From the IMG/VR virus record IMGVR_UViG_3300010155_000046, positions 1 through 31,511 of that record: a stretch of DNA of 31,511 nucleotides, one strand, 5' to 3'. The translations under genes and the position numbers were made by a program. The notes beneath the pieces were generated by a model that was given only the letters and a program-made list of their open reading frames with translations, searched no databases and was not told the DNA's origin. Within the stretch, counting starts at the first letter, position 1, and each line of letters starts with the position of its first letter. This stretch comes from a virus. This document shows positions 15,881-23,372 of the stretch, piece after piece.

Positions 15881-15908
15881 TTGACAAATTGGTTTGCCTG
15901 TGTATAAT
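15881..15908 (+). promoter_or_regulatory. Perfect-consensus sigma70 hexamers on the plus strand (antisense)
   Basis: TTGACA (15881-15886) and TATAAT (15903-15908) are separated by 16 bases. Both hexamers are perfect. It lies in the 110-base gap between the Lsm-like gene and gene 55 but faces right, against every gene in the window. Transcripts would run antisense into the end of the Lsm-like gene. On the minus strand I find no comparable promoter in this gap. Confidence 0.6.
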
Positions 15909-15944
15909 AGTTTTGTTCTCTTCAAATGCTAGGCTCTTTAGAAC

Positions 15945-16691
15945 CTATTGTCCGGATCCGAAGTAATCTCCAAGATCTTCACTCCAGTCAAACCATCGAT
16001 TACCAAATTTTGGATGATCAGGATCTGATTTTGGACTTTTTTTTCTTTTCTTTTGTGCTTTATTGTTTTTCTTTATGGTTAAAGAATCGATCATATCTCG
16101 AACATCTTCAACATCTAGCAGACCTGCTTCAGCCAACACCAATAAACTTTTTGGTGGGAAAAACAAGGTCATAGAAATATAATTTTGTTCTTCTTCATCT
16201 GGTTCTGTTGGTATACTTTCTATTGCATCATTCAGTCCCATTAAGTCATCTAATAAGTTTTTGATGTTTTCTGAGGGTATGTTTTCCATCGGATCCATCG
16301 GATCCATCGGATCCATCGGAAAACTGTTATTTGTATCTGTGTGTAGGGTGTTATTGATAAAATCCATCATATTAAAGGGTTCGGATATTGGATATTCCAT
16401 ATCTTCAGATTCCTTTTCAATGTTGTATAATTTTATACTTTGATCAGACGGATCCAAGAATGTCATAACTTCATTCTTTGGAATTTTAGTTGTCACTTGA
16501 TTTGAGTTGATTAGCCAATTCTGAAGCATAGTGACTTGTTTCATAAATCCATTATGATCTTGCATGGGTGTGTATATAAACATCATTGGTCTTTCAACGA
16601 TTAGTTCGTTTCCGTCTTGACCGATGATACTGGTGATCAATTCTTCACCGTTTTTCAATTTTAGGATTCTGTATGGTTTATTTTGTGACAT
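15945..16691 (-). CDS. Lsm-like hypothetical protein with (Met-Asp-Pro) repeat
   Basis: The product has 248 residues. The N-terminus 'YRILKLKNGEELITSIIG' (7-24) with 'LIVERPMMFIYT' (about 30-41) has the strand-turn pattern of Sm/Lsm-type small beta-barrels, a type I have seen in unnamed T4-like marine phage proteins. Residues about 124-136 repeat Met-Asp-Pro three times. A second conserved stretch is 'ISMTLFFPPKSLLVLAEAGLLD'. The C-terminus is basic (KKNNKAQKKRKKSPK), then acidic and aromatic (RWFDWSEDLGDYF). The AGGAG ribosome site is strong. It follows uvsW by nine bases. RNA or protein binding is plausible but unproven. Confidence 0.8.
   Translation of the reverse strand: MSQNKPYRILKLKNGEELITSIIGQDGNELIVERPMMFIYTPMQDHNGFMKQVTMLQNWLINSNQVTTKIPKNEVMTFLDPSDQSIKLYNIEKESEDMEYPISEPFNMMDFINNTLHTDTNNSFPMDPMDPMDPMENIPSENIKNLLDDLMGLNDAIESIPTEPDEEEQNYISMTLFFPPKSLLVLAEAGLLDVEDVRDMIDSLTIKKNNKAQKKRKKSPKSDPDHPKFGNRWFDWSEDLGDYFGSGQ
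16286..16320 (-). repeat. 9-base tandem repeat coding Met-Asp-Pro
   Basis: The plus-strand unit ATCGGATCC occurs three full times plus a partial copy (16288-16320). In the minus-strand gene it reads MDPMDPMDPME. It is the only low-complexity stretch of this protein and could vary in copy number by slippage. Confidence 0.9.
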
Positions 16692-16700
16692 TTTAATCTC

Positions 16701-18191
16701 CTAAATGTTAATTTCAATCTGTCTAAATTCAAAACTCTCATTATTATATATCTTAATCCGTTCGCCAAAGTGCTTTAGCGTGTGGTTGATATATTTGCCA
16801 TATCTCATATCGTCTGAAATGTCATATAAATTGACTTCATCCTTGGATTCTGACTTCCTTAGGCCCCGCCCAATTGATTGTAATACTCTCACAACTGATT
16901 TAGATGGAGACGCAAATATAATATTGTGTATATTTTTAATGTTTATCCCAGTTGAGCACGTCCCATAAGAAGCAACCAATACTGCACTATCTTCTTTATC
17001 GAATCGTTTTCTTATTTCTTCTCGTTGATCTGCATCAGTTCCTCCATATATCATGAAGCAATTTTTGCTGTCTATATTCGCTTCTATTATGGCATTATAC
17101 AGTGGTTTGCCATGTGTTTCAACATAATTAAAAAGAACTAATGTGTTGCCCTTAAGGATTTTAGTGAGATTAACGATGAAATTGTTTCTCTTTTTATTTT
17201 CAACCAACCACTTGATTTCTTCGTGGTATTTTGCTCGTTTAATTTCATTTATATCTTTTTTGTCATGTTTCAGTGTTATACAATCTATATTAAGATTGGT
17301 TAGTATATTCTTATTCATGAGTTCTTTGGTGTTGGCTACCCGATATAATTTTCCAAACAGACCCTCAGTAACTAATTTGTGGGTCTTTGAATTATCAAGG
17401 GTTCCGGTGGTTCCTATTCTATAGGGACACCTCCTCATCTTTTCCATGATGCCCGTAAGAGATTTTGCTTTATATAAGTGGGCCTCATCCCCAAAAATTA
17501 CATTATACTGGTCAAAGTACGCTACTGGCTGATTGTAGAGGCTCTGCCACGTAGATATCACGACTCTTCGGTTTGTATTCTTGTCTGCTCCCTGATATAT
17601 CTTATAACAGTTCTTTTTCGCAGACCATTCACTTTTAGACGAATAATCAGAGAAATCACTAAACATTTGACTCACCAAATTGGTGGTGGGAACGATGATA
17701 AGAATCTTTGATTCTTTTGGGAGTAGGGTGAGATAATACCTCATAATGGCATATATGATAAGACTTTTCCCGGATCCTGTTGCAGACAGCAATAGACACC
17801 GTTCCCGATTTATTGCGTGATTTATGGCATTAATTTGATGGTCGTGTGGAACAACATATTCACCAGATACAGTAGGCTTCAATATGTTCTCAACAAAGTC
17901 CTTGGTTTTATCTTTTGTTAATTTCTCTTTTATATTATATTCAGATTTGACCGTATAGTTTCGGTCCATGGCAAATTCTAAGAGGTAATCAATTAATCCA
18001 ACATATAGTGTTCGTTTATGGAGATTGTATAATCTAATCTGACCATCCCACATTTTATTTCTATATGCTGGATGATATTTGTAGTTTGGAACTTTGAATG
18101 TGAAATATTGACTGAGTTCCTTGGATATGCTTTTTTCGCACGTTATCTTCAGATGAACGCTATCGATTACTTTAATTTCAATATCCACCAT
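16701..18191 (-). CDS. uvsW: RNA-DNA and DNA helicase UvsW
   Basis: The product has 496 residues when started at the ATG at 18191; a GTG three codons earlier (18200) also opens the frame but would overlap uvsY. AAGG lies eight bases before the ATG. Superfamily-2 motifs are in order: Walker A 'SATGSGKS' (136-143), 'DEAH' (235-238), 'IGTTGT' and 'QSIGRGLRKS' near 440. UvsW unwinds Holliday junctions and R-loops, and in T4 it ends origin-dependent replication. It forms an operon with uvsY. Confidence 0.95.
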   Translation of the reverse strand: MVDIEIKVIDSVHLKITCEKSISKELSQYFTFKVPNYKYHPAYRNKMWDGQIRLYNLHKRTLYVGLIDYLLEFAMDRNYTVKSEYNIKEKLTKDKTKDFVENILKPTVSGEYVVPHDHQINAINHAINRERCLLLSATGSGKSLIIYAIMRYYLTLLPKESKILIIVPTTNLVSQMFSDFSDYSSKSEWSAKKNCYKIYQGADKNTNRRVVISTWQSLYNQPVAYFDQYNVIFGDEAHLYKAKSLTGIMEKMRRCPYRIGTTGTLDNSKTHKLVTEGLFGKLYRVANTKELMNKNILTNLNIDCITLKHDKKDINEIKRAKYHEEIKWLVENKKRNNFIVNLTKILKGNTLVLFNYVETHGKPLYNAIIEANIDSKNCFMIYGGTDADQREEIRKRFDKEDSAVLVASYGTCSTGINIKNIHNIIFASPSKSVVRVLQSIGRGLRKSESKDEVNLYDISDDMRYGKYINHTLKHFGERIKIYNNESFEFRQIEINI

Positions 18192-18192
18192 A

Positions 18193-18627
18193 TTACGCAC
18201 CTTGAGTAAATTTGATCCAATCGATAGCCGACCTAATATACCACTGTCTATTATTAATCACCTTTAGTATATTTTCTAGGTACTTTACCTTTTCCCTTTG
18301 AAATATCACTTTATGATTCTGTTTAATATATTCGTCATCAGATTCTATGAACTTGTCAATATCTGTTTTGAGTACGGTTAATTGGAATGGTTCCCACCCC
18401 AAATCAACCAGTTCCTCTTCAGACATCTTACCTGTATAATATAACCATTTCTTTTTCTTTAATATGATATAATCAGATTGAAGTTTTTCTAGGATTATCT
18501 TTTCATCCATATAAATGATTAGATATTTGTTGTGGAGTTGAGGAGTTCTAAGAGACTCTTTGTCTAGTTCTGTCTCGTCTATCGTGATGTCGCCACTGAC
18601 ACTATTCTTTATGTCTTGTAAATTCAT
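18193..18627 (-). CDS. uvsY: Recombination mediator UvsY
   Basis: The product has 144 residues from the ATG at 18627 (T4: 137). I chose that ATG because AAGGA precedes it by eight bases; the frame is open 13 codons further up but that part shows no family match. UvsY loads the RecA-like UvsX onto gp32-coated single strands. The phrases 'LHNKYLIIYMDEKIILEKLQSDY' and 'KWLYYTGKMSEEELVDLGWEPFQL' are typical of UvsY. An extended -10 promoter lies directly upstream. Confidence 0.92.
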   Translation of the reverse strand: MNLQDIKNSVSGDITIDETELDKESLRTPQLHNKYLIIYMDEKIILEKLQSDYIILKKKKWLYYTGKMSEEELVDLGWEPFQLTVLKTDIDKFIESDDEYIKQNHKVIFQREKVKYLENILKVINNRQWYIRSAIDWIKFTQGA

Positions 18628-18645
18628 AATAATATCCTTGACAGG

Positions 18646-18673
18646 ATTATACCATAATTGATGCAAATAACAA
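18646..18673 (-). promoter_or_regulatory. Extended -10 sigma70-type promoter for uvsY
   Basis: On the minus strand TTGTTA (18668-18673) lies 16 bases before TATAAT (18646-18651), with TGG just before the -10 (extended -10, TGn). It stands 19 bases before the uvsY ATG. It would drive uvsY, uvsW and perhaps the Lsm-like gene. Confidence 0.65.
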
Positions 18674-19216
18674 CTATAATGTTTTTATCTTGTAGTAATT
18701 AAAATCAAATGTAGCGGAGGCAACAATTGGAATTGTGTCCGGGAGGGATGAATTAAATTCAATCCCACTCAACCCAATTGGAAATACGTCATAGAATGTT
18801 ATTTGTAGATTTGGATTATATGCACTGTTCATTACGGTTAGTTTCACATTAGAAAATTTATCATTATGCGGGATTGTATCATTGATGTCGTTTAAAACGC
18901 CAATAGATTGCATCCATTCATATACCTCAATCCAGTTTTTCATATCTTCATCTACAATAAACTGAACAACCAAGTCATCATAGGTAAAGCGTCCCCCCGG
19001 TGCTACATGAGGAATTCCTAGTGTGGTTGGAAAATTGACAGCATCATAAGTTAAAGATGGCAAATTGACTTGTTGGCAAAAATAAGTAACCGTTGGAAGT
19101 CTGGTAAACTCAAGTTTGAAAAAGTTATTTGCAAGATAGTTATTTGTGTCTGGCTGTCTGGGGTTTTTAGAATAATCTAAATCTGGGACACCAGCAGTAA
19201 ATCCATAATTTGGCAT
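18674..19216 (-). CDS. Second tail-tube-like protein (gp19/gp54-like fold)
   Basis: The product has 180 residues. The pattern 'FKLEFTRLPTVTYFCQQVNLPSLTYD' (about 33-58) followed by 'PGGRFTYDDLVVQFIVDEDMKNW' (72-94) is the same strand order as gp19 in this window (FLIKAATLPPSTLSIIPV, then the DRMFIEWDIIVLDD stretch). It is therefore a paralogue of the tail tube, either a tube initiator like T4 gp54/gp48 or a terminator-type protein. It sits between 23 and uvsY, where some marine T4-like phages carry gene 3, as far as I recall. It has its own late box and lies just past the capsid terminator. Function is inferred from fold only. Confidence 0.7.
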   Translation of the reverse strand: MPNYGFTAGVPDLDYSKNPRQPDTNNYLANNFFKLEFTRLPTVTYFCQQVNLPSLTYDAVNFPTTLGIPHVAPGGRFTYDDLVVQFIVDEDMKNWIEVYEWMQSIGVLNDINDTIPHNDKFSNVKLTVMNSAYNPNLQITFYDVFPIGLSGIEFNSSLPDTIPIVASATFDFNYYKIKTL

Positions 19217-19236
19217 CTATAGACTCTCCTTTATAT

Positions 19237-19244
19237 TATTTATG
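19237..19244 (-). promoter_or_regulatory. T4-type late promoter box (CATAAATA)
   Basis: On the minus strand CATAAATA lies 20 bases before the ATG of the tube-like gene, with an AAGGAGAG ribosome site in between. It is identical to the box at 1108-1115. It lies between the terminator of gene 23 and the tube-like gene, so the gene is probably a separate late unit. Confidence 0.7.
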
Positions 19245-19254
19245 CAAAAGAAAA

Positions 19255-19278
19255 AGGGGAGTCCCGAAGGACTCCCCT
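19255..19278 (-). terminator. Rho-independent terminator after gene 23
   Basis: A ten-base-pair perfect stem (AGGGGAGTCC with GGACTCCCCT) encloses, on the minus strand, a TTCG loop closed by C and G, the very stable UUCG tetraloop. A run TTTTCTTTT follows on the minus strand. It lies 43 bases after the gene 23 stop and ends the capsid transcript. Confidence 0.93.
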
Positions 19279-19321
19279 AAATTCTAGATTATTCTAAAAC
19301 AATCAAGCATTGTATCATTGA

Positions 19322-20704
19322 TTATGCGGGATTGTTCCAGAAGCCACCAGTGTGACCATGCAGACCACCAACCGTAAAGAGTCGGTAATACATGTTACTG
19401 TCGGCATCAAGACCGTCGCCACTAATCGCAGAAGTACCTTGCGAGAATGGATTGGCGACCATACCATATCGAGTCTTAAACCCGATTTTTGGCTGGAATG
19501 TAGTTTCACCGACCGCACGTACCATTTGGAGCGGGACGTATGGGCAGTAGAATATACCAGCATCGTATGGCGAAGAGCCACGATAACCGACACAAACGAA
19601 GTCTGCGCCTGCTGGGACATATGGATCAACATATACCTTGGTCTTACCATTAAGAACACCAACGAAGGTGTTGCCAGTGTCATCAACATCTAGGTTGACG
19701 TTGAGGGCTGGTGATATATTAAGGAACCCACCCATTGCAAGAGCAGAAGCGACATCTGAGGAGCAGATGACGAAGTTGCCTTTACCACGACGAGTTTCCT
19801 TGGCGATTACGTTACATTCACGTTCGATTTGGAACATGAGACCACGGAATCGTTCTGCGGACCAACGACCATCCGAGTCAAGAAGGAGGTCATATGTACC
19901 ACCACCAGCAGCAAGATCAGAATGCTGCGCACCTGGTTTGGCAGTAACATAGATGGTTCTAAGAAGTTCACGGTTAATTTCTGCAAGAATCTCAGTGCTA
20001 AGAATGTTAGCGAGTTCAGTTTCTGCATCCAAACCATGGACTGCTTTCAAGTCCTGTGCGAGTTCGGTGGTGTACTCAGCCTTGAGAGCGCGAGTTCTTG
20101 CCTCGACGGCTACGCGTTCGATGCTGAATGCCATTTCCTTAAAGGCGTGGGTTCCGCTATCGGCACCAAGACCTTCACCAGTTGCAGTGAGCATTCCCTT
20201 GAATGCTGCAAGAGCACCCATTGCTCCGGTTGGATCGATTCCTTGGTCCGCAGCAGTTGCAGCACCACTAGATGTGTTGCCTGCACCCGAGAACTGGGAG
20301 AAGGCTTCTTGGTAGAGAGCCTCAGCACCAGTTTGGTCATCATATCTTGCACGCATGGCAAAGATAAGACCAGTAGGAGCACTCATTGGCTGAACGCCAG
20401 CGATGTCATATGCCATTAAGTTTGGCATAGAACGACGAACGAGGCTGATCAAGACTGGGTCATAACCTGCGAGGTTGCCTGCACTGCCTACTTGTGGGTC
20501 ACTGAAGTTGCCACCCATGACATTGGTTGATGCTGCTGTTTCATGAAGAGCCTGCTCGCGGAGAGCCTTCTCTTGATTTTCAAGAATAACAGCGGTTACT
20601 TTCTTACGATAATTATCTTCAATGTTTGGTAATTCATTGTGATCCAATACAGGATTCCACTTTTCTACCAAAACATCAAAGGGGGTTGTATCTGAAAAAT
20701 TCAT
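19322..20704 (-). CDS. 23: Major capsid protein gp23
   Basis: The product has 460 residues (T4: 521). It has the gp23 core: 'SLVRRSMPNLMAYDIAGVQPMSAPTGLIFAMRARY' (about 87-121), 'KAEYTTELAQDLKAVHGLDAE', 'RRGKGNFVICSSDVASALA', 'DPYVPAGADFVCVGYRGSSPYDAG' and 'PFSQGTSA'. A possible gp21 cleavage site 'LHE|TA' lies at residues 53-57 and would give the mature capsid subunit. The stretch looks richer in G and C than its neighbours and uses common codons, as expected for a highly expressed gene. The AAGGAG ribosome site is strong. Confidence 0.98.
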   Translation of the reverse strand: MNFSDTTPFDVLVEKWNPVLDHNELPNIEDNYRKKVTAVILENQEKALREQALHETAASTNVMGGNFSDPQVGSAGNLAGYDPVLISLVRRSMPNLMAYDIAGVQPMSAPTGLIFAMRARYDDQTGAEALYQEAFSQFSGAGNTSSGAATAADQGIDPTGAMGALAAFKGMLTATGEGLGADSGTHAFKEMAFSIERVAVEARTRALKAEYTTELAQDLKAVHGLDAETELANILSTEILAEINRELLRTIYVTAKPGAQHSDLAAGGGTYDLLLDSDGRWSAERFRGLMFQIERECNVIAKETRRGKGNFVICSSDVASALAMGGFLNISPALNVNLDVDDTGNTFVGVLNGKTKVYVDPYVPAGADFVCVGYRGSSPYDAGIFYCPYVPLQMVRAVGETTFQPKIGFKTRYGMVANPFSQGTSAISGDGLDADSNMYYRLFTVGGLHGHTGGFWNNPA

Positions 20705-20716
20705 TATTTTTCTCCT

Positions 20717-21736
20717 TTATGATACCTTGTTGGCTTTTGAAATACGGGACAATGTGTCAACATAGCCATCCATTGCTGAAGGATTAGAGCCTTCATTTGT
20801 GATACGACTATTTGTACTTTCTTCGGTTAATTCCTGAACAGCACTTGCAATTGGTGCGGGTTCATTGAAATAACTTTCACGAATTGTGATTAATTTATTT
20901 TTAAAATCTTCAATGTCGGAATCTTCTGAAATGCTTTCGGTCAATGTTGCAAGGCGTTCAACGTCGGTTGACACCAGACCGTCTGCGACTTCAGAAAATA
21001 CTTCCATTTTCTGAAGATTGTTCATTTCATTGATGAGTTCTTTATTCTTCATCATGGACTCGTTGAGTATATTCTCAAGTTGTTCATTCTGCTCGAAGAG
21101 ACCATCAAGCAATTCATATTTTTCAGCAGGAACGTCAATATAACTATCCTCAAAGAGGTTTCGTAGACCGAGAATGAAGTTTTCGGTTACATCAGAACGA
21201 ATACCGTTTTCAACAACAAGTTCATTATCCTTTAGCCATTCTTCGACGACATAATTGAGATAATCATCTAACTTTTCAGAAAGATCATTGAGAATAGTTT
21301 CGGTGTTCTCTAAAAGACGTTGTTCATACTGCTCTTTGATGGTGTTTTCAATGGCAGTGACCCTTTCCATTACGACGGTCTCAAAGATGGTTCCAGCCTT
21401 ATTTTTAAATTCTTCACTAAGATTTTCGTCCCCGAAGAGCACTTCAAGATGTTCATTTCGAACCTCTTCGTCCGAAGATTCTTCAGTTTCTTCTTCTCCA
21501 GAAACAGCGCCGTCTGGTCCAACAGCACCCTTTGGTTCAATTGATGCTCGGTTTCGAGCAACATCTGCATTAATTGGGTCCGGGAGCATTGGTCCTCTTC
21601 CACTCGCATCGAATGAACTCTTACCATCAGCATCCATCTCTACAGCGGCACCTTCGCCGCCTTCATTAACGTTTGCATATTTGGATGTGATATAATCGGC
21701 CACTGAGCGGACGGTTTCATTATTGTTGTCTGACAT
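20717..21736 (-). CDS. 22: Prohead core scaffold protein gp22
   Basis: The product has 339 residues (T4: 269), so it is longer at the N-terminus. It is very acidic and mostly coiled coil; 'EEETEESSDEEVRNEHLEVLFGDENLSEEFKNKAGTIFE' (80-118) and 'IDVPAEKYELLDGLFEQNEQLE' (about 195-216) are typical of gp22. It builds the internal core that shapes the head, then is degraded by gp21. It lies between 21 and 23 as in T4. Confidence 0.9.
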   Translation of the reverse strand: MSDNNNETVRSVADYITSKYANVNEGGEGAAVEMDADGKSSFDASGRGPMLPDPINADVARNRASIEPKGAVGPDGAVSGEEETEESSDEEVRNEHLEVLFGDENLSEEFKNKAGTIFETVVMERVTAIENTIKEQYEQRLLENTETILNDLSEKLDDYLNYVVEEWLKDNELVVENGIRSDVTENFILGLRNLFEDSYIDVPAEKYELLDGLFEQNEQLENILNESMMKNKELINEMNNLQKMEVFSEVADGLVSTDVERLATLTESISEDSDIEDFKNKLITIRESYFNEPAPIASAVQELTEESTNSRITNEGSNPSAMDGYVDTLSRISKANKVS

Positions 21737-21759
21737 AAGGGAAAACTCCTATATTTTCA

Positions 21760-21767
21760 TTTTTATA
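21760..21767 (-). promoter_or_regulatory. Possible late promoter box before gene 22 (TATAAAAA)
   Basis: On the minus strand TATAAAAA lies 23 bases before the gene 22 ATG, in the 39-base gap after gene 21. It matches seven of eight bases of the T4 late box TATAAATA. The AT-rich setting makes a chance match possible. Confidence 0.4.
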
Positions 21768-21775
21768 TATAATAT

Positions 21776-22423
21776 CTAGATTTTTGATAGAAAATCTTGG
21801 AATAAATTTAGTGCTTTTTCTTCTAAATTCACCTTAGATGATTTTTTTAGTGATTGGTGATATTGATCAATTGTTTTTTCTTTAAGAATGCCATTATCCC
21901 ATATCCATTCTTTTCCTTCCATTATGCCTTCAACAAAGGCTCCTGGAGCAGACGGATCTGCGACAATATCAACAGCAGAAAGCAGAAAATCCTTTTGGAC
22001 CTCATTTATGCCTTCTGTGTTTAATTTTAAAGATCCCATTCCACGAGTAGAAACTCCTAATTTTGCACCCTCTTCCATAAGGCTCTGGACGATTTTTCCC
22101 ATAGGTGTTTCCATAATTTTTGCTTTTCCGACGACATCGTTTCCAGAAACATTAAGTTCCTTAATCATGTGGGAAACACGATCTAAATTGACTGTAGGCC
22201 CCTGTGGATGGTTTAATTCCCCAAGTGCTCTGTTTTTGTTAACATATTCCTTATTATATCTGTTTACTTCGTTCATCAGAATAGAATTGGGATATGTTCT
22301 TTTGTTACGATTGACCTGCTCGGCTTGCATGAAAATGCCGTTAATGAAATAATTCTTTTTTCCGTCTTCAGCCTTTTCGGTTAAGAATTCTACCTCTTCT
22401 GTCATTTCGGTTATTAGTTTCAT
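21776..22423 (-). CDS. 21: Prohead core protease gp21
   Basis: The product has 215 residues (T4: 212). The conserved pieces are 'QAEQVNRNKRTYP' (33-45), the catalytic His in 'GELNHP' (His72) and the catalytic Ser in 'LGVSTRGMG' (Ser125), followed by 'DIVADPSAPGAFVEG' (152-166), as in the U9/S78 prohead proteases. It degrades the scaffold and trims the capsid protein during maturation. It overlaps the 110-residue gene by four bases (ATGA). Confidence 0.95.
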   Translation of the reverse strand: MKLITEMTEEVEFLTEKAEDGKKNYFINGIFMQAEQVNRNKRTYPNSILMNEVNRYNKEYVNKNRALGELNHPQGPTVNLDRVSHMIKELNVSGNDVVGKAKIMETPMGKIVQSLMEEGAKLGVSTRGMGSLKLNTEGINEVQKDFLLSAVDIVADPSAPGAFVEGIMEGKEWIWDNGILKEKTIDQYHQSLKKSSKVNLEEKALNLFQDFLSKI

Positions 22424-22752
22424 CGTGTTCTTACCTTTTTCTTTTTAATTCTTTCTTGTTCGAAATAATATCGATCTTTGACCTTTTTTTTCATTTCATC
22501 AGAAAGTTTAAGAAATTCATCTTTTGGTATACCATAAAGGGTTTCGCGTTCGCTATAATCACGACGCTTCTTTTCTGTCACCATTTCCGGAACGGATGTT
22601 TCATCGGAATTATAAATGGTCGGCATGAATTGCTGTTCCTTTTCGTGCAGTCTATTCGCCATTTTAGAATAGAGTATATTTGATATATTATCCTTTGCTC
22701 CGATAATATTATCGTCTAGTACGTTTTCTATTATATTTTTTGGTGAACTCAT
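22420..22752 (-). CDS. Small prohead core-region protein (gp68 position), unknown
   Basis: The product has 110 residues, basic and helical, with a C-terminus of 'ERIKKKKVRTR'. In T4 the place between 20 and 21 is held by 67 and 68, small core proteins; this one is close to the size of gp68 (about 140) but I cannot claim sequence identity. A phrase 'RDYSERETLYGIPKDEFLKLSDEMKKKVKDRYYFEQERI' may form a helix pair. The ribosome site GAGGAAA is good, and the gene is coupled to 21 by ATGA. Confidence 0.75.
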   Translation of the reverse strand: MSSPKNIIENVLDDNIIGAKDNISNILYSKMANRLHEKEQQFMPTIYNSDETSVPEMVTEKKRRDYSERETLYGIPKDEFLKLSDEMKKKVKDRYYFEQERIKKKKVRTR

Positions 22753-22754
22753 TG

Positions 22755-23372
22755 TCAGTTTCCTCTAGAATATTCTGTTGCAAATTTAACAATTCGGTCA
22801 AATGATGCTTTGCTTTCAAAAATATTATCTCGTAAGATTTTTTGATTTTCTAGGCTCAAATTGTCGTGAAGATTTACAACATTTTTTATTGTGGGTGGAG
22901 TTAGTTTTATTTTAGTATCGTCTTTGCTATGGACTAACATATCAGTGTTCTCTGAGAGTATAGCCCCAACGATAGAAGCGAAAGAATTATTCTCTTCTGT
23001 GAAAGATGCATTCATTTGCTTTGCTAGTTCATATAGAGTTTCTTCCATGTCAGCATCAGCAATATCACCAACTCGAACACCAGTTCCTTCTAGGTTTAGA
23101 TCTTTTTTAGATATACCAGAATTAACAGCAGATTCGAAGAACTTCTTTGCTCCATCTTCATCGTCGAAGTTGTATACTCCAGTATTAATACCAGTTCGAC
23201 CATAATCTTCATTTGTTTGAGCATCTTTGAAAAGGTCTTTAGATACGTCTTTGGACATATCGTGCATTTGAAGGGAAGCCTTTTCCTTTAATGCGATGTC
23301 GAACTGATCCCTAAATGAGTCCATTTCATCAAGAACCATTAGATTTAACATTTTGTGAATTGAATTGTTCAT
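22755..23372 (-). CDS. Prohead core-region protein between portal and protease, unknown
   Basis: The product has 205 residues. It starts directly after the gene 20 stop (TAAATG) with a strong GGAGGAAG ribosome site. The protein is acidic and helical, with 'FRDQFDIALKEKASLQMHDM' near the start and a mid segment with a possible mixed strand and helix part. T4 has gp67, a small acidic core protein of 80 residues, in this place; this one is more than twice as long, so the link is only positional. It is probably an internal head-core component. Confidence 0.7.
   Translation of the reverse strand: MNNSIHKMLNLMVLDEMDSFRDQFDIALKEKASLQMHDMSKDVSKDLFKDAQTNEDYGRTGINTGVYNFDDEDGAKKFFESAVNSGISKKDLNLEGTGVRVGDIADADMEETLYELAKQMNASFTEENNSFASIVGAILSENTDMLVHSKDDTKIKLTPPTIKNVVNLHDNLSLENQKILRDNIFESKASFDRIVKFATEYSRGN

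Noticed and set aside
15909-15945. Possible hairpin (GTTCT...AGAAC) as a terminator after the Lsm-like gene
   Set aside because: Only five base pairs with a large loop and no good T run on the minus strand.
15926-16174. Plus-strand open frame of 82 codons downstream of the antisense promoter
   Set aside because: No Shine-Dalgarno is visible, the protein looks like the reverse of the Lsm-like gene (a run of Phe from poly-Lys codons), and no family is suggested. I keep the promoter but not the frame.
18628-18666. Upstream extension of uvsY by 13 codons
   Set aside because: The extra part overlaps the promoter, and the ATG at 18627 has a good ribosome site.
19829-20419. Long plus-strand open frame of 196 codons opposite gene 23
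   Set aside because: It is a shadow of the codon use in gp23. The protein has no recognisable pattern and there is no ribosome site or promoter.
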